DNA from: Chitinophagaceae bacterium
GTDB lineage: Bacteria; Bacteroidota; Bacteroidia; Cytophagales; Cytophagaceae
Length of the DNA stretch: 40,984 bases
Assembly (NCBI GenBank): GCA_028288365.1
Contig: JAQBNU010000102.1
Span: 1 to 40,984, forward strand
Direction of reading: 5' to 3'
Part shown: piece after piece, positions 27,246 to 35,795 of the stretch
Layout: each line of letters starts with the position of its first letter
Position numbering within the stretch: the stretch's first letter is position 1
Notes under the pieces: model-generated
Told to the model about the DNA's origin: nothing
Database searches by the model: none
The model's input: the letters and a program-made list of their open reading frames with translations, nothing else
Translations under genes and position numbers: made by a program

Positions 27246-28454
27246 TTAGTCGTTAGAATCGGGAATAGTCAACGATATATCAATGGTAGAAGCAACAAGT
27301 ACCAGTTTGTCTCCTTCTGCTTTAATGGCATTGATGGCATTTTGTATACGCACTCTTCCATCAGGATTGGATCCTAAAATTTCCTGATCAAAAGGTGGTT
27401 GTATCAATAATGTTTTATTCTGCGCATCGACCAATAACTTTAACATATCAGCATCAACTGATGCATTACTTTGTCTTACCAATTTAGAAAGACTAGGTCC
27501 TGAAACAAGAGAACCGTTTGTTCTCACGTATGTTCCGGTGTAGACATTATAAATACTTTGATTGCCGTAAACAATATCGTGATGCGTATCATCGCTGAAA
27601 CAAGAATGTTCATCTTCTTTGTCCTGGCTAGCAAGCGCCACAGTCATGCGTTCTCCAGCCAATTCACCTTTCGCAAATTTGCCTGTTCCGCTGATGAGCA
27701 GTGCCAGTGAGGCATCTGGTGCAGCTACAAAACCAGCTCTGTAGTTTGATGTTTGATTTGGTTCCCATGCATTAACTAAAAAAGTAAGATTATCTATCAG
27801 CAAATCGATCACAGTTTGTAGATAAAGTATTCTTCTGTCTTGGTGAGCAGCTGTTCCTCCTGTCAATAAGTAATCTGTATAAGGTCTGTCGCCAGGTCCG
27901 AGGTTGCTCAGGTCTTGTCCCCATAATAAGAATTCTATCGCATGGTAACCTGTAGATACGTCAGTTTCACCAAGTGATGTATTGGCACCTGCCAAAATAT
28001 CTTTGCTAATGATTGGATATAGTTCCAGATGATTGATGATACCGGCTGTAGCAGAATCCACTACGTAGTCGATGAACAACTCATCCAATGGCCATGAATT
28101 TATTAACGCTTCAGGATCGTTGTCTCCATCAATCGGACCTCCGCAAAAACGGAACGCTTCTGATTGTTCGTAAGGAACACGAGCTGCTAGGTATGCTTTT
28201 TTCAAATCGGATAATTTGCTTTCACTGGGATCAGCTAAAAATATATTGGCACTTTCTTTCAATTGCAACGCCTGCGTATAGGCATCTTGATAAGTAGCAT
28301 GCACAAGGGTTGCATAGTTTTCTACGACCTGTGCTTTAGTAACCGTAGCACTGTCGGTATATACATTAGTGACAGGAGCCGGATCATCTTTTTTCTTACA
28401 GGCCACAATAGCCAAAAGACAAATGAAGTAGAGGAAAGTTTTAGTATTTTTCAT
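27246..28454 (-). CDS. Imelysin-family (M75, IrpA-like) lipoprotein
   Basis: The 402-residue protein has a lipoprotein signal (lipobox IVAC) and the imelysin signature GYHAIEFLLWG with His171 and Glu174. A second conserved stretch, MTVALASQDKEDEHSCFSD near 270-290, matches the repeated imelysin fold. These proteins are iron-regulated and probably take part in iron uptake or binding at the outer membrane. It is first in a minus-strand operon with the di-heme gene (11 bp) and the imelysin-like gene (2 bp), and it has a Fur-box-like palindrome 67 bp upstream of its ATG. Confidence 0.9.
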   Translation of the reverse strand: MKNTKTFLYFICLLAIVACKKKDDPAPVTNVYTDSATVTKAQVVENYATLVHATYQDAYTQALQLKESANIFLADPSESKLSDLKKAYLAARVPYEQSEAFRFCGGPIDGDNDPEALINSWPLDELFIDYVVDSATAGIINHLELYPIISKDILAGANTSLGETDVSTGYHAIEFLLWGQDLSNLGPGDRPYTDYLLTGGTAAHQDRRILYLQTVIDLLIDNLTFLVNAWEPNQTSNYRAGFVAAPDASLALLISGTGKFAKGELAGERMTVALASQDKEDEHSCFSDDTHHDIVYGNQSIYNVYTGTYVRTNGSLVSGPSLSKLVRQSNASVDADMLKLLVDAQNKTLLIQPPFDQEILGSNPDGRVRIQNAINAIKAEGDKLVLVASTIDISLTIPDSND

Positions 28455-28520
28455 TTTACGGATTGGTAACTGGTAATGGATGATGTAGGTCTTATTTCAA
28501 ATCCACCGCAAGGTTGTTTT

Positions 28521-28543
28521 TTATTTAGAATAAATCCAAATAA
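28521..28543. promoter_or_regulatory. Fur-box-like imperfect palindrome
   Basis: The 23-base sequence TTATTTAGAATAAATC-cAAATAA is an imperfect palindrome (about 18 of 23 positions pair) of the AT-rich kind used by Fur. It lies 67 bp upstream of the imelysin ATG in the divergent gap. Iron repression of the operon is inference; the imelysin family is iron-regulated elsewhere. The gap 28455-28698 also holds an AGGGTA cluster. Confidence 0.45.
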
Positions 28544-28562
28544 AAATAACAAACACCTCAAA

Positions 28563-28620
28563 ATACCCTTTTTAGGGTATAAGGGTATCTTTAAAATGAT
28601 TCTCCTATAAATTTACCCTT
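28563..28620. promoter_or_regulatory. Cluster of four AGGGTA-type motifs before the sigma gene
   Basis: ATACCCT (28563-28569), AGGGTAT (28574-28580), AGGGTAT (28582-28588) and TACCCTT (28614-28620) lie within 58 bp; the first two form an inverted repeat. The cluster is 79 bp upstream of the sigma-factor ATG. A binding site for a regulator is inference. Confidence 0.4.
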
Positions 28621-28698
28621 TTGCTCATATTCTGTATATTTAAAATGACCTCGGTTGAAAAGAACAGCGTATTCTTCAGTATTCAGGATAGATAGGGC

Positions 28699-29229
28699 AT
28701 GGAAGAATCAGAGGAGATCAGTTTAAACAATATTGAAGGGATCTTTAAGGCGCATCATAAGATGTTGTGCAAGGTGGCCTATGCCATCGTAAGAGATAAG
28801 AGTGCTGCGGAGGATATTGTCCAGGATGTATTTTTAACCATTTGGAAAAAAAGAAAAGAACTCATTATAGATTCTAACCTCAAAGGCTACTTGTACCGTG
28901 CGGTGTCCAATTCCTGTCTTAATCATTTACAGAGTTACCATAAACGAAACATCAAACCCTTTGAAGAGTTTAAAGACTCGGCGCTGGGGTCTTATGTTCC
29001 GCATGATACCATAGATTACGATCGTTTGGATAGCGCTATACAAAAGGCGATCGATCGTTTGCCTCCACGTTGCAAAGTGATTTTTGTATTGAGCAGGGTG
29101 GAAGGATTAAAGCATCAGCAAATTGCCGATGCTTTAAATGTGAGTGTAAAAACGGTAGAAAATCAAATGGGGATCGCTCTGGTAAAATTGCGGGAGGAGC
29201 TGAAATCCTTTTTGCCGAAGCAGAAATAA
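28699..29229 (+). CDS. ECF RNA polymerase sigma factor (FecI-like)
   Basis: The 176-residue protein has sigma region 2 (AAEDIVQDVFLTIWKKRKE near 35-55) and region 4 with a helix-turn-helix (LPPRCKVIFVLSRVEGLKHQ, then QIADALNVSVKTVENQ). The length and the missing C-terminal domain fit an ECF sigma. In Bacteroidota these are usually controlled by a FecR-type anti-sigma factor, and one follows 80 bp downstream. No TonB receptor is adjacent. It is divergent from the imelysin operon, so that operon is one candidate target. Confidence 0.93.
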   Translation: MEESEEISLNNIEGIFKAHHKMLCKVAYAIVRDKSAAEDIVQDVFLTIWKKRKELIIDSNLKGYLYRAVSNSCLNHLQSYHKRNIKPFEEFKDSALGSYVPHDTIDYDRLDSAIQKAIDRLPPRCKVIFVLSRVEGLKHQQIADALNVSVKTVENQMGIALVKLREELKSFLPKQK

Positions 29230-29309
29230 GGATTTTTACCAAAACCCTCTTTTCCCTTGGGGGTTAAGAACATATCTTTTGTCTTATCATTAGAGGCTTT
29301 TGCTAGAAC

Positions 29310-30410
29310 ATGGAAAAGAAGTACGATCATTTCATTGTAAGGTACCTTACAGACGAACTTTCTTCCGAAGAGAAAGATTCTCTGATGACCTGGATTTCGG
29401 CCTCTCCCGAACACTACGCCTATTACAACGATTTTTTAAAAGTATGGGAACATTCGTCTTCCCGGGATGCCGATTATATTGTTGACACGGATCTGTCCTG
29501 GAATGTATTGAAGGCACAAATAAAAAAAGAAAGCAAGCAAAGATATGGTTTGTCCGTTTTCAGAAGTGCGGACTTTTATCAAATCGCTGCCAGCATAGTA
29601 TTGGTGCTGGGCTTGGCTTACCTGATCCAGTCTGGTGTTTTTTGGTCATCTGATGCCAACATCACCCGACAAACAGCTGACCGTGGGGATTTTTTCTATC
29701 TGCCGGATAGCAGCATGGTTTGGCTCAACAAAAATTCATCTTTGACTTTTACGACGTCATTTGATGGAAAGGAAAGAGTAGTGTACCTGAAAGGCCAGGC
29801 TTTTTTTGATGTGAAAAAAAATCCACAACAACCTTTTGTGATTCATGCATCGGGCACCATCACAAAGGTATTGGGTACTTCATTTGATTTGAAAGCATAC
29901 GAACAGGAAGATGTGTTGTTGACGGTGGTTACTGGTAAAGTGGCTTTCACGGCGCAGCAACAGACGCTGATGTTATTGCCTACTGATAAAGGAGTCTTTC
30001 ACCGCAAAGAAAATACGTTGGCTTTACAGCCTCATGATACGGCTGAAAAGATAGTAGCCGTAACCTGGATAAAAGAAAACTCTTACCACGGAAATTCTAT
30101 TTATGAAGAAGAGAAAATGCATCCGATGCATTATACGCATCATACTTTTCAATGGCATTCTAATCTCATCAGTCAAACAGTTATAGAAGGAATGATCAGC
30201 AGCTCCGCGAAAGTATGTGCTTATCATACCTTGTATTTAAAGGCTACTTATATCTCTAAAAAGAATAAAGTACTCGAGTACCCTTTTACGGTAGTTGGTC
30301 AATTGGAACCGGGAGGACACCTGACCTATAAAAAGAGACTGCCGGATTGGTTCAAGGATACGAAAGAGGTTCGAATTGTTTTGGAAAAAGTAGACGGAGT
30401 TAAAAATTAA
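29310..30410 (+). CDS. FecR-type anti-sigma factor with non-standard C-terminal domain
   Basis: The 366-residue protein has a cytoplasmic sigma-binding N-terminus (about 1-60, KYDHFIVRYLTDELSSEEKD), one membrane span (about 88-111), and a FecR domain (about 115-245; LPDSSMVWLNKNSSLTF, YLKGQAFFDVKKNPQQPFVI, VLGTSFDLKAY). The usual C-terminal receptor-contacting (DUF4974/STN-partner) domain is not seen. Instead about 105 residues with many His and beta strands occur (GQLEPGGHLTYKKRL near 335), resembling an FxLYD-like Ig-fold; that assignment is tentative. It probably holds the upstream sigma factor until an envelope signal arrives. Confidence 0.88.
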   Translation: MEKKYDHFIVRYLTDELSSEEKDSLMTWISASPEHYAYYNDFLKVWEHSSSRDADYIVDTDLSWNVLKAQIKKESKQRYGLSVFRSADFYQIAASIVLVLGLAYLIQSGVFWSSDANITRQTADRGDFFYLPDSSMVWLNKNSSLTFTTSFDGKERVVYLKGQAFFDVKKNPQQPFVIHASGTITKVLGTSFDLKAYEQEDVLLTVVTGKVAFTAQQQTLMLLPTDKGVFHRKENTLALQPHDTAEKIVAVTWIKENSYHGNSIYEEEKMHPMHYTHHTFQWHSNLISQTVIEGMISSSAKVCAYHTLYLKATYISKKNKVLEYPFTVVGQLEPGGHLTYKKRLPDWFKDTKEVRIVLEKVDGVKN

Positions 30411-30493
30411 GTACTTAGAATCAAACCTTAAAGTTTAATCTGCCGTAAAATTAGTTTTAACGTAGTAATGTTGGATTTGAACGAGACAAAATT

Positions 30494-31009
30494 ATGGGAT
30501 ACATCGATTATTGCCTGATAGTAGATAGCGATACAGACCGTAGAAACGAACTGAAAAAAGCTATATCCAATGCGGGCCTCGTAAAAGAGGTAATGGCCGC
30601 ATTAAATGGTGGACATGGATTATTGTACCTCAATCAATCGTTGGATAAAATAGGAGGTAAACAAGGCATCGTCATACTCAACGGCAGAACACCTATCATG
30701 GGAGGCTTTGAGTTTTTGCAAGAGCTGAACAAAGGAGAATTCAAACACGATACAGACAAACTAAGAATAGTCATTATCTCAGATGATCTGACAGCAGAAG
30801 AAGAGAAGAAATACAAGGCAAAAGGCATCCGCGATTTTTTACCGGCATGCTGTTCAGATGAAACGTTTTCCTCTACATTGAAAAAAATCTTTACAAAGCC
30901 GGTGGTTCGCAAAACAAGAGCTGCTACCGAAGAATCTAACGCATCTTCAACATCAACACCAGACAATCAAATCTATCTTATGCCAGACGATAACAGTCAG
31001 GTAGGTTAA
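30494..31009 (+). CDS. Pseudo-receiver (response-regulator-like) protein
   Basis: The 171-residue protein has a CheY-like fold: acidic pair in CLIVDSDTD (Asp11, Asp13) and VILNGRTPIMGGFEFL. At the normal phospho-acceptor position there is Asn63 instead of Asp, and the conserved Lys near the end is not seen (GIRDFLPACC). It therefore probably cannot be phosphorylated in the usual way. A disordered Ser/Thr/Asp-rich tail of about 35 residues follows. It sits 83 bp after the anti-sigma gene on the same strand, but a shared function is only inferred. Confidence 0.8.
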   Translation: MGYIDYCLIVDSDTDRRNELKKAISNAGLVKEVMAALNGGHGLLYLNQSLDKIGGKQGIVILNGRTPIMGGFEFLQELNKGEFKHDTDKLRIVIISDDLTAEEEKKYKAKGIRDFLPACCSDETFSSTLKKIFTKPVVRKTRAATEESNASSTSTPDNQIYLMPDDNSQVG

Positions 31010-31016
31010 TTTTCGT

Positions 31017-31391
31017 TTATTTTTTATTCAAGACTTCCGCATCGTACACAATGTACTTGGTATCTCCGATCCAGGGCAGTGTGAAAAAGCGTTGTTTGTA
31101 ATCCAGCTTGACGCGATGCCCGTTCAACATGGCATCTTCCAATTTCGCAATCAGACTGTCGTTTTTTTGTACTGTAAAATCCCAAAGGTTAAGTCCCAAG
31201 CCTGATGCAGCAGTTCCATCGCCGACAAACATTTGTGTGTTCAGTTTACCTTCGTAGGTATTGAAGATGATTCCTTTTTTTGTAAGCTTTACCAATGTTC
31301 CTGCAATGGAACCTTCACCATAATGGCCGAAGGTGACATACATCAAAACGGCCAATACAACTACGATAAAAATATACAGGAACTTTTTCAT
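31017..31391 (-). CDS. Small conserved membrane-anchored protein
   Basis: I recognise it only as a conserved Bacteroidota protein of unknown function. The 124 residues start with one membrane anchor (FLYIFIVVVLAVLMYVTFG), followed by a small beta-rich domain (GTLVKLTKKGIIFNTYEGKL, LPWIGDTKYIVYDAEV). There is no lipobox or enzyme motif. It follows murA by 5 bp on the same strand and so belongs to the murA/DUF4290 operon. It converges with the pseudo-receiver gene. Confidence 0.75.
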   Translation of the reverse strand: MKKFLYIFIVVVLAVLMYVTFGHYGEGSIAGTLVKLTKKGIIFNTYEGKLNTQMFVGDGTAASGLGLNLWDFTVQKNDSLIAKLEDAMLNGHRVKLDYKQRFFTLPWIGDTKYIVYDAEVLNKK

Positions 31392-31396
31392 ACGAT

Positions 31397-32704
31397 TTAG
31401 ATGCGTTTGATTTTGGCGCCCAATGCATTCAGACGCGTGTCGATGTTTTGATAGCCTCTGTCAATTTGCTCAATGTTGTGAATGGTACTCTTACCTTCAG
31501 CAGACATCGCAGCAATTAACAACGCTACTCCCGCACGAATGTCGGGTGAAGTCATAGAGATGCCTCTCAATGGCATCGTTTTATTATGACCGATTACGTT
31601 CACTCTATGAGGATCGCATAAGATGATTTGTGCTCCCATGTCAATCAATTTGTCAACAAAGAATAAGCGACTCTCAAACATCTTTTGATGGATCAATACA
31701 GATCCTTTGGCTTGTGTAGCCACAACCAATACTATACTGATCAGGTCAGGCGTGAAACCAGGCCAGATGGCATCTGCAATGGTCAATACCGAACCGTCTA
31801 TGAAGGATTCGATTTCATATTTTTCTTGTGCAGGTACAAAAATATCATCACCTCTGAATTCTAATTGTATACCTAACTTTTGAAACACAGAAGGAATCAC
31901 TCCTAACATGTCGATGCGACAATCTTTGATCGTCAACTCAGAACCTGTCATCGCGGCAAGGCCGATGAAACTTCCGATTTCAATCATGTCTGGTAAAATG
32001 GTATGTTCTGTTCCTCCTAAAGAGTCAACACCTTCCACCTGCAGCAAGTTAGAACCCACGCCTGTGATCTTTGCGCCCATGCGATTCAACATGCCACACA
32101 ACTGCTGAAGATAGGGTTCGCAGGCCGCATTGTAAATGGTTGTTTTTCCTTTTGCCAGTGCAGCAGCCATCACGATGTTGGCGGTGCCCGTTACCGATGC
32201 TTCATCCAGCAACATGTAACAACCGTGCAATCCGTTGGGTGCTTCTATAGAATAAAAAGAATCTCCTGGATGGTAATTATAAACGGCTCCTAAATTTTGA
32301 AGCCCAATGAAATGTGTATCTACTCTTCTGCGTCCGATTTTATCTCCACCGGGCTTAGGCATTTTAGCTACACCGAAGCGAGCCAGCAATGGACCGATGA
32401 TCATGATCGAACCGCGAAGCGCCGCTGCTTTTTTCTTGAACTCTTCTGTTTCTAAAAAATCAAGTCGAATGTTTTTGGCTTCAAATTGATAAGTAGAACC
32501 GTCGATCTTGGTTACTAATACGCCCAGGTTATTGAGCAACTCAATGAGTTTGTTGACATCAATGATATCCGGAACGTTTTTGATGACGACAGGTTTGTCT
32601 GTCAATAAAACTGCACAAAGAATTTGTAATGCTTCGTTTTTCGCGCCTTGAGGAACGATGGAGCCCTTTAGTTTGGTACCCCCGGTGATTTCAAAAGAAG
32701 CCAT
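31397..32704 (-). CDS. murA: UDP-N-acetylglucosamine 1-carboxyvinyltransferase MurA, Asp in place of Cys115
   Basis: The 435-residue protein is full length for MurA, with GSIVPQGAKNEALQI near the start and the family's two-domain repeat pattern. It catalyses the first committed step of peptidoglycan synthesis in the cytoplasm. In the catalytic loop, where E. coli has PGGCTIGARPVDLHI, this protein reads PGGDKIGRRRVDTHF; the catalytic Cys115 position is Asp121. Asp at this position is known from naturally fosfomycin-insensitive MurA enzymes. It overlaps the DUF4290 stop by one base (TAATG) and is followed by a small conserved gene. Confidence 0.97.
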   Translation of the reverse strand: MASFEITGGTKLKGSIVPQGAKNEALQILCAVLLTDKPVVIKNVPDIIDVNKLIELLNNLGVLVTKIDGSTYQFEAKNIRLDFLETEEFKKKAAALRGSIMIIGPLLARFGVAKMPKPGGDKIGRRRVDTHFIGLQNLGAVYNYHPGDSFYSIEAPNGLHGCYMLLDEASVTGTANIVMAAALAKGKTTIYNAACEPYLQQLCGMLNRMGAKITGVGSNLLQVEGVDSLGGTEHTILPDMIEIGSFIGLAAMTGSELTIKDCRIDMLGVIPSVFQKLGIQLEFRGDDIFVPAQEKYEIESFIDGSVLTIADAIWPGFTPDLISIVLVVATQAKGSVLIHQKMFESRLFFVDKLIDMGAQIILCDPHRVNVIGHNKTMPLRGISMTSPDIRAGVALLIAAMSAEGKSTIHNIEQIDRGYQNIDTRLNALGAKIKRI

Positions 32705-33432
32705 TAATTAGAACGTTTTTTGAATGGTCTGGATGAATTGTTATTGCTGCTTCCGTTGCCGCGGTTGTTATTGTTGGTCTTGCGGAAGTCTTTATTCTGA
32801 CTGGAAGGTCTGCTGCCCGCAGAACTCATGCTTTCAAAAGCAGGCTTGCTCGCCATGGGTTTGAAATCTTTGATCTGAACATCCAATAATTTTTCAGTTT
32901 GGACTTTCTCAGAATCAAGAGACAATTTACCTTTTGATAATTCTTTCAAGTGTTGAAGTATCACTTCATCGTCTACATTCTCTTTGTTCCACGTCATGTA
33001 AGACTTCTTCATCAATCGTGCGAGGTAGATGACAGCATCGTCTTTTTCTGTACCGTCTTCCATGGCTTGTACTTCTTTCACTACAAGTTCTATGTTAAGA
33101 CCATAGTGCTTGTAAGCCAGGCGGTGATTGGTATAGGGAACGATGTTCGGTTTCTTTCCAAGGATAGATGGATCCGGCATGGAGTAGGGAGCATCCACAT
33201 CCAATTCGAAATTGGCCATGATGAATAAGTGATCCCATAATTTTGTGGTATGATCCTGCGCGTCTTTCGTGCTTGGGTTGAGCTGTCTCATCAGCTCTAT
33301 ACAGATATTCGCGTAGTGCGTGCGTTTTTCTTTGTCGTCAATGGTCAGGATATGGTCTACAATTTTTTGAACGTTACGTCCGTATTCTTTCCAAACAATT
33401 CCCTTCCTGGATTCCTGATTAGGATAATGCAT
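32704..33432 (-). CDS. DUF4290 protein with disordered C-terminal tail
   Basis: The 242-residue protein matches the DUF4290 pattern (YGRNVQKIVDHIL, MRQLNPSTKDAQDHTTKLWD, HRLAYKHYGLNIE), a helical domain with unknown function that is common beside murA in Bacteroidota. Residues after about 195 are low complexity (N, S, R, K rich; KTNNNNRGNGSSNNNSSRP), suggesting a flexible nucleic-acid- or partner-binding tail. Stop and murA start overlap by one base, so they are translated together. It lies 21 bp after the helicase gene. Confidence 0.82.
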   Translation of the reverse strand: MHYPNQESRKGIVWKEYGRNVQKIVDHILTIDDKEKRTHYANICIELMRQLNPSTKDAQDHTTKLWDHLFIMANFELDVDAPYSMPDPSILGKKPNIVPYTNHRLAYKHYGLNIELVVKEVQAMEDGTEKDDAVIYLARLMKKSYMTWNKENVDDEVILQHLKELSKGKLSLDSEKVQTEKLLDVQIKDFKPMASKPAFESMSSAGSRPSSQNKDFRKTNNNNRGNGSSNNNSSRPFKKRSN

Positions 33433-33453
33433 ATGATATGATTTGTGTGTTCT

Positions 33454-35697
33454 TTAGTGGATGCGCAGCTTTGCGAAACTCAATATTAACGTTTTTTCTC
33501 CTAATTCCTCAAAATCAATGACAGCTTTTCGGTCGGAACCGTTATTATCTACCAATTTGACCATTCCAAATCCGAATTTAGGATGCTCCACTTTCATGCC
33601 CGAAGCCAGGATACTCGTGTCGCTGGCTTTAAAATCAGTAGGAGGAGTGTATTTTAACTTGGGTTTAGCCACAGGTGGCGCTAAATTCTTTACGGCTGTG
33701 CGTGTAAAAGGTTCTTTCGTAGTCGTTTGAGTAGGCGCATTGTTGAAGGAAGACTTAACCGCTATGGGCTTCAAATATTCAGGGTTAATTTCTTCCAGAA
33801 AACGGCTGGGCTTGCAATCGATGAGTTTTCCAAAGCGATAACGCGTGTTGGCATAACTCAATGTCAAATGCTTTTCTGCACGCGTTACAGCTACATAAAA
33901 TAATCTTCTCTCTTCTTCCAGATCTGCACGACTGTTGAGCATCATGGCCGATGGAAATAAATCTTCTTCCATGCCTACCACATATACGTATTTAAATTCC
34001 AATCCTTTTGCCGAGTGAATCGTCATCAGCGTAATGGTATCAGGATCTTCTGTTTTTTTGTCTGCATCCGTCAGTAGAGAAACTGCCTGAAGAAATGCAC
34101 CGAGACCTTTGTCTTCGTTTTCCGAATCGTCTACAAATTCTTTGATCCCGTTCAACAGTTGTTGCACGTTTTCGTAACGCGCAATGCCCTCTACTGTTTT
34201 ATCATCGTATAGTTCACGCAACAAGCCCGACTTCTTGGCCATGTCACTGGCGGCTTCGTAAGCATCCTGGTTGTTGGCAATGACTTTTCCTGCTTCCATC
34301 ATGGTGACAAAATCCATGATGACATTGGCCGTTTTACCTGGTATGATGGCGGAAGCATGACCCATGACATCCCAGATGTTGGCTCCTTGTTCATCTGCGG
34401 TGATGAATAATTTACCAACGGTGGTATCTCCTATGCCTCGCTTAGGATAGTTGATGATGCGGCGCAACGATTGTTCATCGTTTGGATTCATCATCAAACG
34501 GTAGTAAGCCAGTAAGTCTTTGATTTCTTTTCGTTGATAGAAAGAAAGTCCGCCGATCAGTTTGTAAGGAAGATTGATTCGACGCAAGGATTCTTCAAAA
34601 GCTCTCGATTGAGAATTGGTCCGGTAAAGAATCGCAAAATCAGAATGCTTGAGTTGGTGTTGCATCTTCGCTTCGAAGATGGCGTTGGCAATCTGTCTTC
34701 CTTCTTCGTTGTCAGAACCCGCGTGGATCAGGTCGATTGGATTGCCTTGGTCGTTTGCTGTCCATACATTTTTGGGCAGTTGTGCTTTGTTTTTTTTGAT
34801 GATGGAATTTGCCGCTTCTACAATGGTCTGAGAGGAACGGTAATTTTGTTCCAATTTGAAAATCTTAAGTTCGGGATAATCTTTTTCAAAATTGAGAATA
34901 TTTTGAATGTCTGCACCCCGGAAGGCATAGATACTTTGAGCATCGTCACCCACTACGCAAATGTTTCTATTCTGAGCAGCCAGCTTGCGCGTGATCATGT
35001 ACTGTGCAATATTGGTATCCTGAAACTCATCCACCATCACATATTTGAAACGGTTTTGGTATTTATTCAGTACATCGATGTGTTCGTTGAACAATTTGAA
35101 GGTGTTGAATAACAAATCGTCAAAGTCCATCGCACCGGCTTTCTTGCAGCGGTCCTGGTAAAGTTTGTACAAGCGTCCGATTTCCGGTTTTCCAAAGGCT
35201 GCGTCATCCGCCATGTAATGCGGATTTTTAATATAGGCTTCTGCAGAGATGAGGCGGTTCTTGGCGGCAGAGATGCGACTGTGAACAACCGATGGTTTGT
35301 ACGTTTTATCGTCCAACTGCAGTTCATTTAAAATCGTCTTGATCAGTGAACGAGAATCGTCGGTATCGTAAATGGTAAAGTTCGAAGGGTATCCTATCTT
35401 TTCCGCTTCGCTTCGCAGGATGCGGGAGAATACGGAGTGGAACGTTCCCATCCAGATGTTTTTAGCTTCACTGCCTACTAACGATTGGATTCTATTTTGC
35501 ATTTCTTTGGCAGCCCTGTTGGTAAAGGTAAGCGAAAGAATGTTGAAAGGATCAATGCCTTTTTGAATGAGGTGAGCCAAACGGTAGGTGAGTACTCTGG
35601 TCTTGCCTGAACCTGCACCGGCTATGATCATAACCGGTCCTTCTGTTTGCAATACTGCTCCTTTTTGATTTTCGTTTAAGCTCTCTAAATAATCCAT
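33454..35697 (-). CDS. pcrA: ATP-dependent DNA helicase of the UvrD/PcrA family
   Basis: The 747-residue protein is a full-length superfamily 1A helicase: Walker A GAGSGKTRV near residue 30, Walker B DEFQDTN, motif III GDDAQSIYAFRGA, motif IV EQNYRSSQTI, and motifs V/VI with MTIHSAKGLEFK and FYVAVTRAEKHL. The C-terminal tail has a Tudor-like PcrA domain (MKVEHPKFGFGMVKL) that contacts RNA polymerase in relatives. It acts in repair and replication fork maintenance. ATG 35697 gives MDYLESLNENQKGAV; the frame extends five codons further without conservation. Confidence 0.95.
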   Translation of the reverse strand: MDYLESLNENQKGAVLQTEGPVMIIAGAGSGKTRVLTYRLAHLIQKGIDPFNILSLTFTNRAAKEMQNRIQSLVGSEAKNIWMGTFHSVFSRILRSEAEKIGYPSNFTIYDTDDSRSLIKTILNELQLDDKTYKPSVVHSRISAAKNRLISAEAYIKNPHYMADDAAFGKPEIGRLYKLYQDRCKKAGAMDFDDLLFNTFKLFNEHIDVLNKYQNRFKYVMVDEFQDTNIAQYMITRKLAAQNRNICVVGDDAQSIYAFRGADIQNILNFEKDYPELKIFKLEQNYRSSQTIVEAANSIIKKNKAQLPKNVWTANDQGNPIDLIHAGSDNEEGRQIANAIFEAKMQHQLKHSDFAILYRTNSQSRAFEESLRRINLPYKLIGGLSFYQRKEIKDLLAYYRLMMNPNDEQSLRRIINYPKRGIGDTTVGKLFITADEQGANIWDVMGHASAIIPGKTANVIMDFVTMMEAGKVIANNQDAYEAASDMAKKSGLLRELYDDKTVEGIARYENVQQLLNGIKEFVDDSENEDKGLGAFLQAVSLLTDADKKTEDPDTITLMTIHSAKGLEFKYVYVVGMEEDLFPSAMMLNSRADLEEERRLFYVAVTRAEKHLTLSYANTRYRFGKLIDCKPSRFLEEINPEYLKPIAVKSSFNNAPTQTTTKEPFTRTAVKNLAPPVAKPKLKYTPPTDFKASDTSILASGMKVEHPKFGFGMVKLVDNNGSDRKAVIDFEELGEKTLILSFAKLRIH

Positions 35698-35795
35698 TTT
35701 ACAACCCCACAATTATTCTTCTGCAATTTAAAATTTACCAGCCATAAAATCACTAAATTAGAGGCTTAATATTAATTGTTGAAAAGTTTATTGAC

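Noticed and set aside
34534..35112. Antisense ORF of 192 codons inside pcrA
   Set aside because: It overlaps a fully conserved helicase on the other strand and has no domain or start context of its own.
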